From the NCBI GenBank assembly GCA_002305535.1, contig DBRE01000062.1, forward strand, positions 1 to 21,635: a DNA stretch of 21,635 nucleotides. Direction: 5' to 3'. The notes below the pieces were generated by a model. It had not been told where the DNA came from. It saw only the letters and a program-made list of their open reading frames with translations, and did not search any database. A program made the position numbers and the translations under genes. The stretch is from Syntrophomonas sp. UBA1376 (lineage in GTDB: Bacteria > Bacillota > Syntrophomonadia > Syntrophomonadales > Syntrophomonadaceae). Numbering within the stretch: position 1 is the first letter of the stretch; each line of letters starts with the position of its first letter. Below are positions 6,937-14,668 of the stretch, in pieces.

Positions 6937-7569
6937 GTGAAAGTAGTTTTAATGGACGATAGGCATTCTGTTTGGATTCGCATCTTCCATTGGATCAATA
7001 TGGTGGCCATCATGCTGTTGATATTCACTGGCTTCTATATTCATGCTCCTCAATCTTTTCCGCTGTTCGGCAATATGGACGGAGCAAGAATGGTTCATTT
7101 TGCCATGGCATATGTACTCTGTTTTGGTGTTGTTTTGAGAGTTTACTATGCCATTGCGGCCAAGGACGCACATAATATCGTTTTCAACCCCAAAAAGGAT
7201 ATTCCCAATTTACCGAGCATGATGAAATACTATCTGTTTATGTCCAACAGCCACCCGGATTATGGCAAGTACAATCCAGGGCAAAAAGCGATGTACACGG
7301 GCTGGTTGTTCATGGCTTTAATTCAGATCGTCACCGGCTTTATTCTTTATAAACCTCAGGTAGCATTCTGGGCAAATTTAGGAGACTATCTGGGGGGAGA
7401 TATAGCCATTCGTTTGGTGCATCTAATTGTAACCTGGTTGTTTGTGCTGACGGTTTTAGCCCATGTTTATCTGGATGTTTCTGAGGGTGTACCGGTATTG
7501 AAATCAATGTTTACCGGGAAAATACCGCGAGACTTCCATGGGGATCAAAGTGCTGATAAAAGTGCTTGA
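6937..7569 (+). CDS. NiFe hydrogenase b-type cytochrome subunit
   Basis: A 210-residue membrane diheme cytochrome b of the HyaC/HupC family, which anchors the hydrogenase and passes electrons between it and the (mena)quinone pool. It has four hydrophobic segments: near WIRIFHWINMVAIMLLIFTG, MVHFAMAYVLCFGVVLRVYY, YTGWLFMALIQIVTGFILY and IRLVHLIVTWLFVLTVLAHV. Histidines sit at the usual haem-ligand places (FHW, MVHF, VHLI, AHVYLD). The start is GTG 6937, 6 nt after the GGGGGT SD (6925-6930). An ATG at 6952 is too far from that SD, and an upstream frame from 6856 lies inside the large-subunit gene. Co-transcription with the structural genes is clear. In a syntroph this subunit would support H2 release driven by reverse electron flow; that is context-based inference. 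Confidence 0.93.
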   Translation: MKVVLMDDRHSVWIRIFHWINMVAIMLLIFTGFYIHAPQSFPLFGNMDGARMVHFAMAYVLCFGVVLRVYYAIAAKDAHNIVFNPKKDIPNLPSMMKYYLFMSNSHPDYGKYNPGQKAMYTGWLFMALIQIVTGFILYKPQVAFWANLGDYLGGDIAIRLVHLIVTWLFVLTVLAHVYLDVSEGVPVLKSMFTGKIPRDFHGDQSADKSA

Positions 7570-7588
7570 TCCCCGGGAGGGATGAGAA

Positions 7589-8053
7589 TTGAAACCGATC
7601 ATGGTTATAGGGATTGGAAACTTGCTTATGCAGGATGACGGGGTAGGGGTGCATGTAATAAATCTCCTGGCCGAGCAGGGGGTGCCGGCAGGTGTTAAAC
7701 TGGTGGACGGCGGTACGCACAGCTATGATCTCCTGGAGTGTTTTTCAGCGGATGCCCATTTTATCATAGTTGATGCCATGCATACCGGTGGGAAACCGGG
7801 CAGCATCTACCGTGCCCCCTTGAATGAGTTGGGATTAAGACCACAGGAGAATATCATGTCATTGCATGAGCTGCACTTTATTGAAGCTGTGCAAATGGCC
7901 AATATGCTTGGTTATAAACCGGATATAATGGTCTACGGCATAGAGCCTGAATCAGTAGCTTTAAGTCTGGAACTAAGTCCCTTAGTAGCTGCTGCTGTGC
8001 CGCGGGTAGCGGAATTGATCCTGAAGGATATACAAGAAAAGCTTGTTGGGTAG
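7589..8053 (+). CDS. Hydrogenase maturation endopeptidase (HyaD/HycI family)
   Basis: A nickel-dependent endopeptidase that removes the C-terminal tail of the large subunit after nickel insertion. The 154-residue protein has the family signature GIGNLLMQDDGVGVHVI near the N-terminus, whose acidic residue is one Ni ligand. Further motifs are VDGGTHSYDLL, VVDAMHTGGKPGSIYR (second acidic ligand) and LHELHF (His ligand region). Translation appears to start at TTG 7589, 8 nt after GGGAGG (7575-7580); an ATG at 7582 is in another frame. It lies 19 bp after the cytochrome b stop, completing the structural set. The target tail (LMTPDQQTISRCQIG) is encoded two genes upstream. Confidence 0.93.
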   Translation: MKPIMVIGIGNLLMQDDGVGVHVINLLAEQGVPAGVKLVDGGTHSYDLLECFSADAHFIIVDAMHTGGKPGSIYRAPLNELGLRPQENIMSLHELHFIEAVQMANMLGYKPDIMVYGIEPESVALSLELSPLVAAAVPRVAELILKDIQEKLVG

Positions 8054-8128
8054 TGTCTGGTGAGATTTATTGCCCAACACTGTTATGAACACCAACCCGT
8101 TTTCGAAAGAAGAAAACTTAAAGGAGAA

Positions 8129-8173
8129 ATGCCAAGTTTAGGTTTGGGAATGCCATGCATGAGTTATCCTTGA
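8129..8173 (+). other. Possible 14-residue leader ORF overlapping the hypA start
   Basis: A strong SD (AAAGGAG, 8120-8126) lies close to ATG 8129, which opens a 14-codon frame (MPSLGLGMPCMSYP) ending at TGA 8171-8173, inside hypA. The hypA start at 8155 has no comparable SD of its own. The small frame could deliver ribosomes to hypA by translational coupling, or the SD could simply be a relic. There is no evidence that the peptide has a function. Confidence 0.3.
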
Positions 8174-8499
8174 TGCAAAATGTACTGCAAACGGTAGAAC
8201 TGAGTGCTGAACAGCACCATATATGTCGGATCAATAAGGTCAAGCTGGTAATCGGTCAGCTGACTATGGCTCTTCCGGATAGTCTGCTGTTCGCTTTTGA
8301 AGCTCTTAAACCAGGAACGATCTTTGCCAATGCCAGCCTGGTAGTAGAGGAACAGAAGGCTCGATGTCAGTGCCGTAGGTGTCGGCAGGAGTTTGAACTG
8401 GATGAGTTTTATGGTTTGGTATGTCCCCAATGTGGGAATATAGATATCCAGGTTCAGGGCGGAGACGAAATGTATGTTGATTTCTATGAGGGAGAATAG
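8155..8499 (+). CDS. hypA: Hydrogenase nickel-incorporation protein HypA
   Basis: A zinc-containing nickel metallochaperone that works with HypB to insert Ni into the large-subunit precursor. The 114-residue protein starts MHELSLMQNVLQTVE. The MHE sequence at the extreme N-terminus forms the Ni site in this family, which fixes the start at ATG 8155. The zinc site consists of two CxxC pairs, CRRC and CPQC, in the C-terminal half. The length is typical. The local SD is weak (GGTTTGGGA), with a much better SD serving a short overlapping frame just upstream. It is the first of six maturation genes and lies 3 bp before hypB. Confidence 0.96.
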   Translation: MHELSLMQNVLQTVELSAEQHHICRINKVKLVIGQLTMALPDSLLFAFEALKPGTIFANASLVVEEQKARCQCRRCRQEFELDEFYGLVCPQCGNIDIQVQGGDEMYVDFYEGE

Positions 8500-8502
8500 C
8501 TT

Positions 8503-9204
8503 ATGAAAGTGAAGCTGGAAAGCCGGCTATTGGGTGCCAATGAATTGATCGCCCATAACAATAGAAATATGTTTAGCAGCAGAGGCATTCTGGTTATTAA
8601 TCTAATGAGTTCACCTGGATCTGGCAAGACGACTATTCTTGAGTGTACTATTCAGGAGTTGGTCAAACAGATCAAAATCGGAGTTATTGAGGGAGATCTT
8701 TACACTGATCAGGATGCCCGCCGCATTGAGCAGCAGGGAGTGGAAGTAGTACAAATCAACACCGAAGGTACCTGCCATCTGGATGCTCAAATGATCTGCC
8801 ATGCATATCAAAAACTGGACGCCAGTAAGCCGCAGTTGTTATTTATTGAGAATGTGGGCAATTTGGTGTGTCCGGCTGAATTTGATCTGGGTGAAGATTT
8901 ACGGGTCGTGGTCATCAGCACGGCGGAAGGAAATGATAAGGTGACAAAATACCCTTTGGTTTTTCGCCGTGCGGATGTGGTGTTGGTAAATAAAACAGAT
9001 TTGCTTCCTTATACCGATTTCGATGTTGAAAAAGTAAAGAATGACATAGGTCTAATAAATCCTTCGGCCAGTATTTTCTTGGTTTCAGGAAGAACTGGAG
9101 AAGGAATGGAGGCTTGGATCTGCTGGCTTTTGCAGCAAAGCAAGAACAAACTGCTATCGATGAATGGAACCAGTTATTTGCAGATGGCAGAAGGCAGGAA
9201 ATGA
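8503..9204 (+). CDS. hypB: Hydrogenase maturation GTPase HypB
   Basis: A GTPase that controls nickel transfer from HypA to the large subunit. Of its 233 residues, the P-loop is SPGSGKTT (37-44). The GTPase motifs continue with EGDLYTDQDARR, an ENVGNLVCP switch region and NKTD specificity. The G-domain metal site is visible as the Cys-His in TEGTCHLD plus the Cys in NLVCPAE. Unlike some HypB proteins, it has no N-terminal CxxCGC high-affinity Ni motif and no His-rich stretch. Only about 28 residues precede the first strand of the G domain. Nickel storage may therefore depend on another protein, such as the CooT/His-rich fusion at 2934. The start is ATG 8503. The stop is followed by the hypF start at 9206. 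Confidence 0.96.
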   Translation: MKVKLESRLLGANELIAHNNRNMFSSRGILVINLMSSPGSGKTTILECTIQELVKQIKIGVIEGDLYTDQDARRIEQQGVEVVQINTEGTCHLDAQMICHAYQKLDASKPQLLFIENVGNLVCPAEFDLGEDLRVVVISTAEGNDKVTKYPLVFRRADVVLVNKTDLLPYTDFDVEKVKNDIGLINPSASIFLVSGRTGEGMEAWICWLLQQSKNKLLSMNGTSYLQMAEGRK

Positions 9205-9205
9205 T

Positions 9206-11518
9206 ATGCAGAAGCGGCAGGCGATGCGGATCATAGTAAATGGAATTGTCCAAGGGGTAGGCTTTCGTCCCTTTATATACCGTTTAGCCGCTCAGCAAAA
9301 CATTACTGGGTGGGTACAGAACTCCTCTACCGGGGTTTTGATCGAAGCAGAAGGGGAACCTGAGTCTATAGAATATTTTATTCGCCTAATAAAACGACAA
9401 CCGCCACCCCTAGCAGTTGTACGTGAGGTTTGTACCGAAAGCATTGAATATGTAGGTTATCATAATTTCTCTATCCTCAGGAGTTCTAGAGAAGAACGAC
9501 AGTTGGTAATGATATCTCCAGATATAGCCATTTGCAAAGATTGTCAGGCTGAACTATTAGATAAAGGTGATCGTCGTTATAGATATCCATTTATAAACTG
9601 TACCAATTGTGGGCCCCGTTACACGATTATCCGCGATGTACCATATGATCGCCATCTGACTTCTATGGACTCTTTTACTATGTGTCCTTCCTGTCAGACT
9701 GAGTATGATGATCCTGCCAACCGGCGGTTTCATGCCCAGCCTAACGCTTGTCCGGTTTGCGGTCCACAGATGCAGTTATTCAACTCGGCGGGGCAGATAG
9801 TAAACCACGATATTCACAGGTTGCTTTTAGAAGGGAAAATATTAGCTGTAAAAGGTCTGGGGGCATTTCATCTGGTTGCAGATGCTACCAACGCACAAGC
9901 TGTGGCTGAGATAAGGCGGAGAAAAAAACGGGATGCCAAACCTTTCGCAGTAATGGTAAGGGATGTAGACACTGCTCGCCAGTATTGCTTTATTAATGAG
10001 CAGGAAGAAGCTTGGCTACATTCGCCAGCTGCTCCCATAGTAGTATTACGCAGTCGATTTAATAATCAACTGGACAGCCACCTGGTTCATCCTGGGTTGA
10101 ACACTCTGGGAGTAATGCTGCCTTATACTCCTTTGCATAAACTGCTGTTTTCTGATGAACTGAAAATATTGGTAATGACCAGTGCCAACATCAGCGGTGA
10201 ACCCCTTATAACTGATAACCATAAAGCTTTGGAGCGGTTGAAGGATATCGCTGATTATTTCTATATACACCACCGAACCATTGTGAATCCCTGCGATGAT
10301 TCGGTCTTGAGTGTTTCCCGGTCAGGTGCCCCTCATCACATCCGCCGTGCCCGGGGGTTTGTGCCCCGGGGCATTACCATTCCCAGTATTGCAGAACCTG
10401 TGTTAGCAGTAGGAGGCGACTTAAAAAACACCTTTTGCATTACTCGATGTGGAGAGGCTTATCTAAGTCAGCCCTGGGGGGATATGATCCATTACGACAA
10501 TTATAAAAACTTCTTGATCGGCTTGCAGCGTTTCAAGGGAATCCTGGATGTTGAACCAGTACAGATAGGGCTGGATATGCACCCTGATTATCAGGTGAGC
10601 AGATGGGCCAGACAGCAAAAAGGCTGCACCCTGGTAGAAATACAGCATCATCACGCCCATATGGCAGCGGCTATGGCCGAAAACTGTTTGCAGCAAGAGG
10701 TATTGGGATTGATCTGTGATGGAGCTGGCTGGGGCAGTGATGGGGCCATCTGGGGCGGGGAGGTGCTACGTGGTGATTACCATCAGTATCAGCGCTTGGG
10801 GCATTTCGAATATCTGCCTCTTCCCGGAGGTGACCAAACCAGTCGTAAGCCCGTGCGTATGGCTCTGGTATACTTGTACTCCGCTATGGGGGAAAAGGGA
10901 TTGGAACTGGCTCGGAAACACCTGCCGGATCTTTCTCTTGATGAGCAAGAGATATTAATTCAACAGATCAGTCGTAGCCGCAATCTCCTGTTTACTTCTT
11001 CATGTGGGCGCTTGTTCGATGCGGTGAGTGCTGCTTTGGGGATCTGTTCCTGGAACAACTATGAAGCCCAGGCTGCTATGCAATTGGAAGCATTGTGCCA
11101 ATCGCATGGAGATCAGATTTATCCCTATGATATCTGTTGTAAAGACGGAGTATACCAGATGGATATCAGCCCAATGTGGCCTGAATTGATGCGGGATAGA
11201 TATAGCAATGATGTGCCTGTACCGATAATTTCCGGAAAATTTCATAGAACCCTAACAAATCTCTTTACGGAAATCCTGATTAAGGTTCGGGAGGATACCC
11301 AGTTAAATCAAGTGGTTCTAAGCGGAGGCGTGTTTCATAATCAGATTTTACTGGGAGGGATGTTGACTGCTCTTCAACAGGAAGGATTTGAGGTCTTTTA
11401 CCATCAGCAGGTGCCCCCCGGCGATGGAGGTATTTCCTTGGGACAGGCCGTGATAGCAAGTGAGGTGAAGGATAATGTGTTTAGGAGTACCAGGACAGAT
11501 AATAGAGATACAGCCTGA
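9206..11518 (+). CDS. hypF: Carbamoyltransferase HypF
   Basis: HypF makes the carbamoyl group from carbamoyl phosphate and ATP and transfers it to the C-terminal Cys of HypE, the first step of cyanide-ligand synthesis. The 770-residue protein has the expected domain order. First comes an acylphosphatase domain (IVNGIVQGVGFRPFIYRLA). Then come two zinc fingers with four CxxC motifs (CKDC, CTNC, CPSC, CPVC) around residues 105-190. A YrdC-like domain follows (KGLGAFHLVADATN, RRRKKRDAKPFAVMV), and finally a Kae1-like carbamoyl transferase domain (HHHAHMAAAMAE, GAGWGSDGAIWGGEVL, LSGGVFHNQILL). I chose ATG 9206, 1 bp after the hypB stop and preceded by AGGCAGG; the ATG at 9164 lies inside hypB. 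The 3' end overlaps hypC by 44 bp. Confidence 0.96.
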   Translation: MQKRQAMRIIVNGIVQGVGFRPFIYRLAAQQNITGWVQNSSTGVLIEAEGEPESIEYFIRLIKRQPPPLAVVREVCTESIEYVGYHNFSILRSSREERQLVMISPDIAICKDCQAELLDKGDRRYRYPFINCTNCGPRYTIIRDVPYDRHLTSMDSFTMCPSCQTEYDDPANRRFHAQPNACPVCGPQMQLFNSAGQIVNHDIHRLLLEGKILAVKGLGAFHLVADATNAQAVAEIRRRKKRDAKPFAVMVRDVDTARQYCFINEQEEAWLHSPAAPIVVLRSRFNNQLDSHLVHPGLNTLGVMLPYTPLHKLLFSDELKILVMTSANISGEPLITDNHKALERLKDIADYFYIHHRTIVNPCDDSVLSVSRSGAPHHIRRARGFVPRGITIPSIAEPVLAVGGDLKNTFCITRCGEAYLSQPWGDMIHYDNYKNFLIGLQRFKGILDVEPVQIGLDMHPDYQVSRWARQQKGCTLVEIQHHHAHMAAAMAENCLQQEVLGLICDGAGWGSDGAIWGGEVLRGDYHQYQRLGHFEYLPLPGGDQTSRKPVRMALVYLYSAMGEKGLELARKHLPDLSLDEQEILIQQISRSRNLLFTSSCGRLFDAVSAALGICSWNNYEAQAAMQLEALCQSHGDQIYPYDICCKDGVYQMDISPMWPELMRDRYSNDVPVPIISGKFHRTLTNLFTEILIKVREDTQLNQVVLSGGVFHNQILLGGMLTALQQEGFEVFYHQQVPPGDGGISLGQAVIASEVKDNVFRSTRTDNRDTA

Positions 11519-11699
11519 TTTGGGCGCTGTAGCAGATATTGATGGGAATCAGGTCACCATCAGCGTAGCTCTGTTGCCGGAGGTTGAAATAGGGGATTAT
11601 GTGCTTATCCATGCTGGTTTTGCCATGGAAATAATCGATCTTCAACTAGCTATAGAAACAAAACAACTGCTGCAGGAACTTCAGGAGCTAAACAAATGA
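11475..11699 (+). CDS. hypC: Hydrogenase maturation chaperone HypC
   Basis: A small chaperone (74 residues) that with HypD carries the Fe(CN)2CO unit and then binds the large-subunit precursor. It begins MCLGVPGQIIEI; the N-terminal Met-Cys is essential in this family and fixes the start at ATG 11475. The protein continues with the compact beta-barrel pattern (VTISVALLPEVEIGDYVLIHAGFAMEII). The SD GAGGTGAAGG lies within the end of hypF, with which hypC overlaps by 44 bp. The stop overlaps the hypD ATG (ATGA), so all three genes are translationally coupled. Confidence 0.96.
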   Translation: MCLGVPGQIIEIQPDLGAVADIDGNQVTISVALLPEVEIGDYVLIHAGFAMEIIDLQLAIETKQLLQELQELNK

Positions 11700-12760
11700 A
11701 CAGTAATGTCTTGCAGTTAATGGAGCAAATGAAGAATGAAAAAATAAACTGCAGCCTAATGGAAGTGTGTGGTACTCATACCATGGCCATCGCTAAAAGC
11801 GGTATCAGAGGCATACTTCCTGATAACATCCGTCTTCTCACAGGGCCAGGTTGTCCTGTTTGTGTAACTTCGCAAGCTGATATTGATGCAGCCATTGAAT
11901 TGAGCTGTCATCCCGATGTAATTCTGGTTACTTTTGGAGACATGATGAGAGTCCCTGGCAGTAAAGGCAGTCTGCAGGAAGCACGCAGCCAGGGAGCTGA
12001 TATAAGAATCGTGTATTCGCCCCTAGAAACCCTGGAAATAGCCAGGGAAAACCCACGGCGTCAGGTGGTATTCTTAGGGATAGGTTTTGAAACGACGGCT
12101 CCAACCGTGGCGGCAACCGTGCAGCGCGCAGATCAGCTGAAGTTGAAAAACCTATCGGTTTATTCTGTGCACAAATTGGTTCCACCAGTATTAAGAGCCA
12201 TTTTTACAGATAAAACGGTGCAAGTGGATGGCTTGATATGTCCTGGCCATGTCTCTGTGGTAACAGGTATTTATCCCTTTGCAGAACTGGCTGTTCAATT
12301 TCAAAAACCTATGGTGATCACTGGTTTTGACCCGGAGGATATTCTCCAGGGAATCGCTTTGCTAATAGGACAGCTGAAGAGCGGGGAGGCCAAAGCTGAA
12401 CTACAGTACCGGCGAGCAGTACGTCCTGAAGGAAATCCAACTGCCAGGCAACTACTGACACAAGTATTTGAACCCGTGGATGCCCTTTGGAGAGGTTTGG
12501 GAGCAATCCCTGCTAGCGGATTGAACTTTAATATACATTATAGAGACTATGATGCTCGCAGGCGTTTCCAAATTGAGGTTGGCAATGAAACTGAAATACC
12601 AGGCTGCTCATGTGGAGCAGTTTTAAGCGGTAAATTGGAACCTGATCAATGTCCGCTGTTTGGGAACGCCTGTACGCCCATACAACCCGTTGGGCCCTGT
12701 ATGGTCTCTCAAGAGGGAGCTTGTGCTGCCACTTATCGTTATCAACTGCTCAGGAGGTAA
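11696..12760 (+). CDS. hypD: Hydrogenase maturation protein HypD
   Basis: An iron-sulphur scaffold on which the Fe(CN)2CO group is assembled together with HypC and HypE. Its 354 residues carry the family landmarks. These are MEVCGTHTMAIAKSGI near the N-terminus (the Cys that coordinates Fe), GPGCPVCVTSQADIDAAIEL, FLGIGFETTAPTVAA, and LICPGHVSVVTG. The C-terminal Cys-rich region (GCSCGAVLSGKLEPDQCPLF, NACTP, GPCMVSQEGACAATYRY) holds the [4Fe-4S] cluster. The ATG overlaps the hypC stop by four bases. The last codons contain AGGAGG (12752-12757), which is the SD for hypE. Confidence 0.96.
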   Translation: MNSNVLQLMEQMKNEKINCSLMEVCGTHTMAIAKSGIRGILPDNIRLLTGPGCPVCVTSQADIDAAIELSCHPDVILVTFGDMMRVPGSKGSLQEARSQGADIRIVYSPLETLEIARENPRRQVVFLGIGFETTAPTVAATVQRADQLKLKNLSVYSVHKLVPPVLRAIFTDKTVQVDGLICPGHVSVVTGIYPFAELAVQFQKPMVITGFDPEDILQGIALLIGQLKSGEAKAELQYRRAVRPEGNPTARQLLTQVFEPVDALWRGLGAIPASGLNFNIHYRDYDARRRFQIEVGNETEIPGCSCGAVLSGKLEPDQCPLFGNACTPIQPVGPCMVSQEGACAATYRYQLLRR

Positions 12761-12764
12761 AGGC

Positions 12765-13778
12765 ATGAAGCATTCACATATACTACTGGCCCATGGCAGT
12801 GGCGGACGGTTAAGTCAACAATTGATTGAGGAGATGTTTGTCAGTAGTTTCGATAAACATGCTGTTCCACGGGAATTAAATGATGGCGCTGTACTAGCTT
12901 TACCTCCGGGTAAAGTGGTTATGAGTACTGATAGTTTTGTGATCTCTCCGCTGTTTTTCCCCGGGGGAGATATTGGGAAGCTGGCGGTCAGTGGTACAGT
13001 TAATGATTTAGTAGCCTGTGGAAGCCGACCTTTGTATCTTTCCACGGCTTTTATACTGGAAGAGGGCTTTTCCCTGGACAGCTTGCGCAGAATCGTTCAG
13101 TCTATGGCAGATACAGCCCGATTAGCGGGTGTTGAATTGGTTACGGGTGACACTAAAGTTGTGGAAAAAGGTAGTGTTGATCAGATTTTTATAAACACTG
13201 CTGGTATAGGAGTGGTTCCGGACGGAGTTGTTTATCAGCCGGGGCGGATCAATGCAGGAGATCGGGTTTTAGTTACCGGCACCATAGGTGATCATGGTTT
13301 GACTATTCTGGCAGAGCGTGAGGGATTCAAGTTTAATACGCCGGTGACTAGTGACTGTGCGCCTCTGCATGAAATTGGCCAGAGTCTACAGCCTTTTGGA
13401 GAAAAAGTTCACTGTATGCGTGACCCTACCCGAGGGGGTCTGGCAACGGTCTTAAATGAATTGGCTGTACAAGCGGGACTGGGAATACAGGTGGAAGAAG
13501 AGAGGATACCAATTCTGGATGCTGTCCGCAGTGCTTGCAACATGCTGGGTATGGATCCGCTGTATATGGCCAATGAGGGGAAAATGGTTATTATTTGCGA
13601 ACCTGGCATAAGTGAAAAAGTTTTATCAACATTACGCAGTATAGATGTCAGTAAAAATGCTACAGATATTGGCGAGGTGATCAGCCAACCGGCTGGCATG
13701 GTGTTGATAAAAACTGCCCTAGGTATCGAACGCATTTTGACAGCGTTAGAAGGTGAGCATGTGCCGCGTATATGCTGA
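12765..13778 (+). CDS. hypE: Carbamoyl-dehydratase HypE
   Basis: HypE dehydrates the carbamoyl group on its C-terminal cysteine to a thiocyanate, the cyanide donor for the NiFe centre, using ATP (PurM/SelD-like fold). The 337-residue protein starts MKHSHILLAHGSGGRLSQQL, has the ATP-binding DSFVISPLFFPGGDIGKLAV region and ends in the diagnostic PRIC. ATG 12765 lies 7 nt after an ideal AGGAGG at the end of hypD; the frame is open upstream to 12660, inside hypD, but nothing there supports a start. It is the last gene of the maturation set. Its stop codon falls inside an inverted repeat (13772-13780 with 13825-13833), see the separate entry. Confidence 0.97.
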   Translation: MKHSHILLAHGSGGRLSQQLIEEMFVSSFDKHAVPRELNDGAVLALPPGKVVMSTDSFVISPLFFPGGDIGKLAVSGTVNDLVACGSRPLYLSTAFILEEGFSLDSLRRIVQSMADTARLAGVELVTGDTKVVEKGSVDQIFINTAGIGVVPDGVVYQPGRINAGDRVLVTGTIGDHGLTILAEREGFKFNTPVTSDCAPLHEIGQSLQPFGEKVHCMRDPTRGGLATVLNELAVQAGLGIQVEEERIPILDAVRSACNMLGMDPLYMANEGKMVIICEPGISEKVLSTLRSIDVSKNATDIGEVISQPAGMVLIKTALGIERILTALEGEHVPRIC

Positions 13779-13865
13779 GGATCTGAATTTAAGTTGGGGG
13801 GATCCAGGGCCACCGGCGGGCTGACCTCAGCATTCCACTATGGGGATATTGTGGAGCCCCCAACT
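13772..13865 (+). repeat. Two interleaved 9-bp inverted repeats at the end of hypE
   Basis: atgctgagg (13772-13780, spanning the hypE stop) is complementary to cctcagcat (13825-13833). Separately, agttggggg (13792-13800) is complementary to cccccaact (13857-13865). The arms alternate (A B A' B'), so the two stems would form a pseudoknot or be mutually exclusive. No T-run follows the last arm, so it is not a standard intrinsic terminator. It could be a 3' stabilising or regulatory RNA structure, or chance complementarity in a GC-rich patch. Confidence 0.4.
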
Positions 13866-14424
13866 ATATTCTGAAAATCAACTATGAGCATTCCAACAGT
13901 TCAAAGATTCCAGTAGCAATCTTTAATGTCAAGCAATTCGCATAATTTCCAGTTAATATAAACAAATTGAATCATTTATATAATAAAACATAATAATAAA
14001 CAGATTATGGACAGGCCTAAAATATAAAGAAATACAGCGAAAAAGGCATAACAATATAGTAATATAGCACCACTATGGCCCGTCAATAGCTTGGCAAATT
14101 TGCTTTAGATGGACTGGAAAGGTTATAAATGTAGAAACATCTGGAGTTTGGGATGCATATACAGAAATATTTTCAATACATTATATATAATCTTTAACTT
14201 GTACCAGCAACACTAGCCAGGGTGATGTTCGTTTCGTATCCGAGAAGATCGAGTTCTCTATTTTCTATACATATTAAATAATCAGGAGATCGTGACCCTC
14301 TGCCATAGGTTTTTTCTGAGGTACCCTTAACAATATCGGGCGTATCCGAGGTTACTGTCACCTGCACCATGAGAGTACCAGCTTTCTGTAAACCGCTCGT
14401 TATGATTACTTGGAAAGCTTACCA
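13866..14424. other. AT-rich non-coding stretch between hypE and the fdh leader
   Basis: No gene is called in this stretch of about 560 bp. Its first part (about 13930-14060) is very AT-rich. At 14100-14140 it contains a 41-nt block nearly identical (36/41) to 4061-4101 ahead of the hydrogenase operon, with looser similarity upstream (for example ggcctaaa at 14014-14021 and 3966-3973). A TATAAT at 14186-14191 has no obvious -35. On the minus strand a 58-codon frame from ATG (complement of 14370-14368) runs to TAA (complement of 14196-14194), without an SD. It may be a gene relic or chance. Confidence 0.5.
14100..14140 (+). repeat. Copy 2 of the leader block shared with 4061-4101
   Basis: This stretch aligns without gaps to 4061-4101 at 36 of 41 positions; the last 24 positions (14117-14140) are identical. 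The common core includes aaggttataaatgtag and ends in gaaacat. The flanking helix that encloses the core at 4081-4110 is not conserved here (ctggag follows instead of tataacct), so it would not fold the same way. Shared regulatory binding or common ancestry of the two leader regions are the likely explanations. Confidence 0.75.
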
Positions 14425-14454
14425 TTGACCTATATATGCGAAATGCTTGATAAA
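14425..14454 (+). promoter_or_regulatory. fdhA: Probable promoter of the formate dehydrogenase operon
   Basis: TTGACC (14425-14430) is separated by 18 bp from GATAAA (14449-14454). The -35 matches consensus at five of six positions and the -10 at four of six. Transcription would start around 14460-14463, immediately before the first conserved bases of the proposed Moco RNA (gctccgag at 14463-14470). That is where a riboswitch transcript should begin. Confidence 0.5.
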
Positions 14455-14461
14455 AACACAT

Positions 14462-14605
14462 AGCTCCGAGTCACATTGACCTAAAGCTTCGATAATAGTC
14501 AGGGTTGTGTGACCATTAGGGTATATTTGGAAACGGATATGCCTCCCGTGTTTGGAAAGGAGCCTGTCAACCTTTAGGGATAACCCTTGGGAATGGTTGA
14601 TCTAG
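14462..14605 (+). ncRNA. Probable Moco/Tuco (molybdenum/tungsten cofactor) riboswitch
   Basis: The segment starts with gctccgag (14463-14470) and contains gcctcccgtg (14541-14550) followed by ggaaaggag (14554-14562), sequence blocks I recall as characteristic of the Moco RNA motif. Visible helices are gtcaca with tgtgac (about 14470-14475 with 14517-14522), ctcc with ggag (in the core), and tcaacc (14567-14572) with ggttga (14595-14600), the last enclosing an aggg/ccct hairpin. Expression context fits strongly: it lies between a promoter and a terminator, directly ahead of a Mo/W-pterin enzyme gene and two MoeA-like genes. I cannot distinguish the tungsten (Tuco) from the molybdenum form. The call is from memory of the consensus, not from a covariance search. 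Confidence 0.65.
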
Positions 14606-14606
14606 G

Positions 14607-14635
14607 AAAACTCCTGTCGCGACAGGAGTTTTTTT
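14607..14635 (+). terminator. Intrinsic terminator forming the expression platform before fdhA
   Basis: A perfect 26-bp palindrome (14607-14632) with core ctcctgtc/gacaggag and aaaa/tttt flanks is followed by more T residues. It stands 36 bp before the fdhA start and directly after the proposed Moco aptamer. It therefore most likely acts as a ligand-controlled attenuator rather than the end of an upstream gene. Confidence 0.85.
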
Positions 14636-14668
14636 GGGTATACAGCAATTTGGGAAGGAGTGGTGAAT

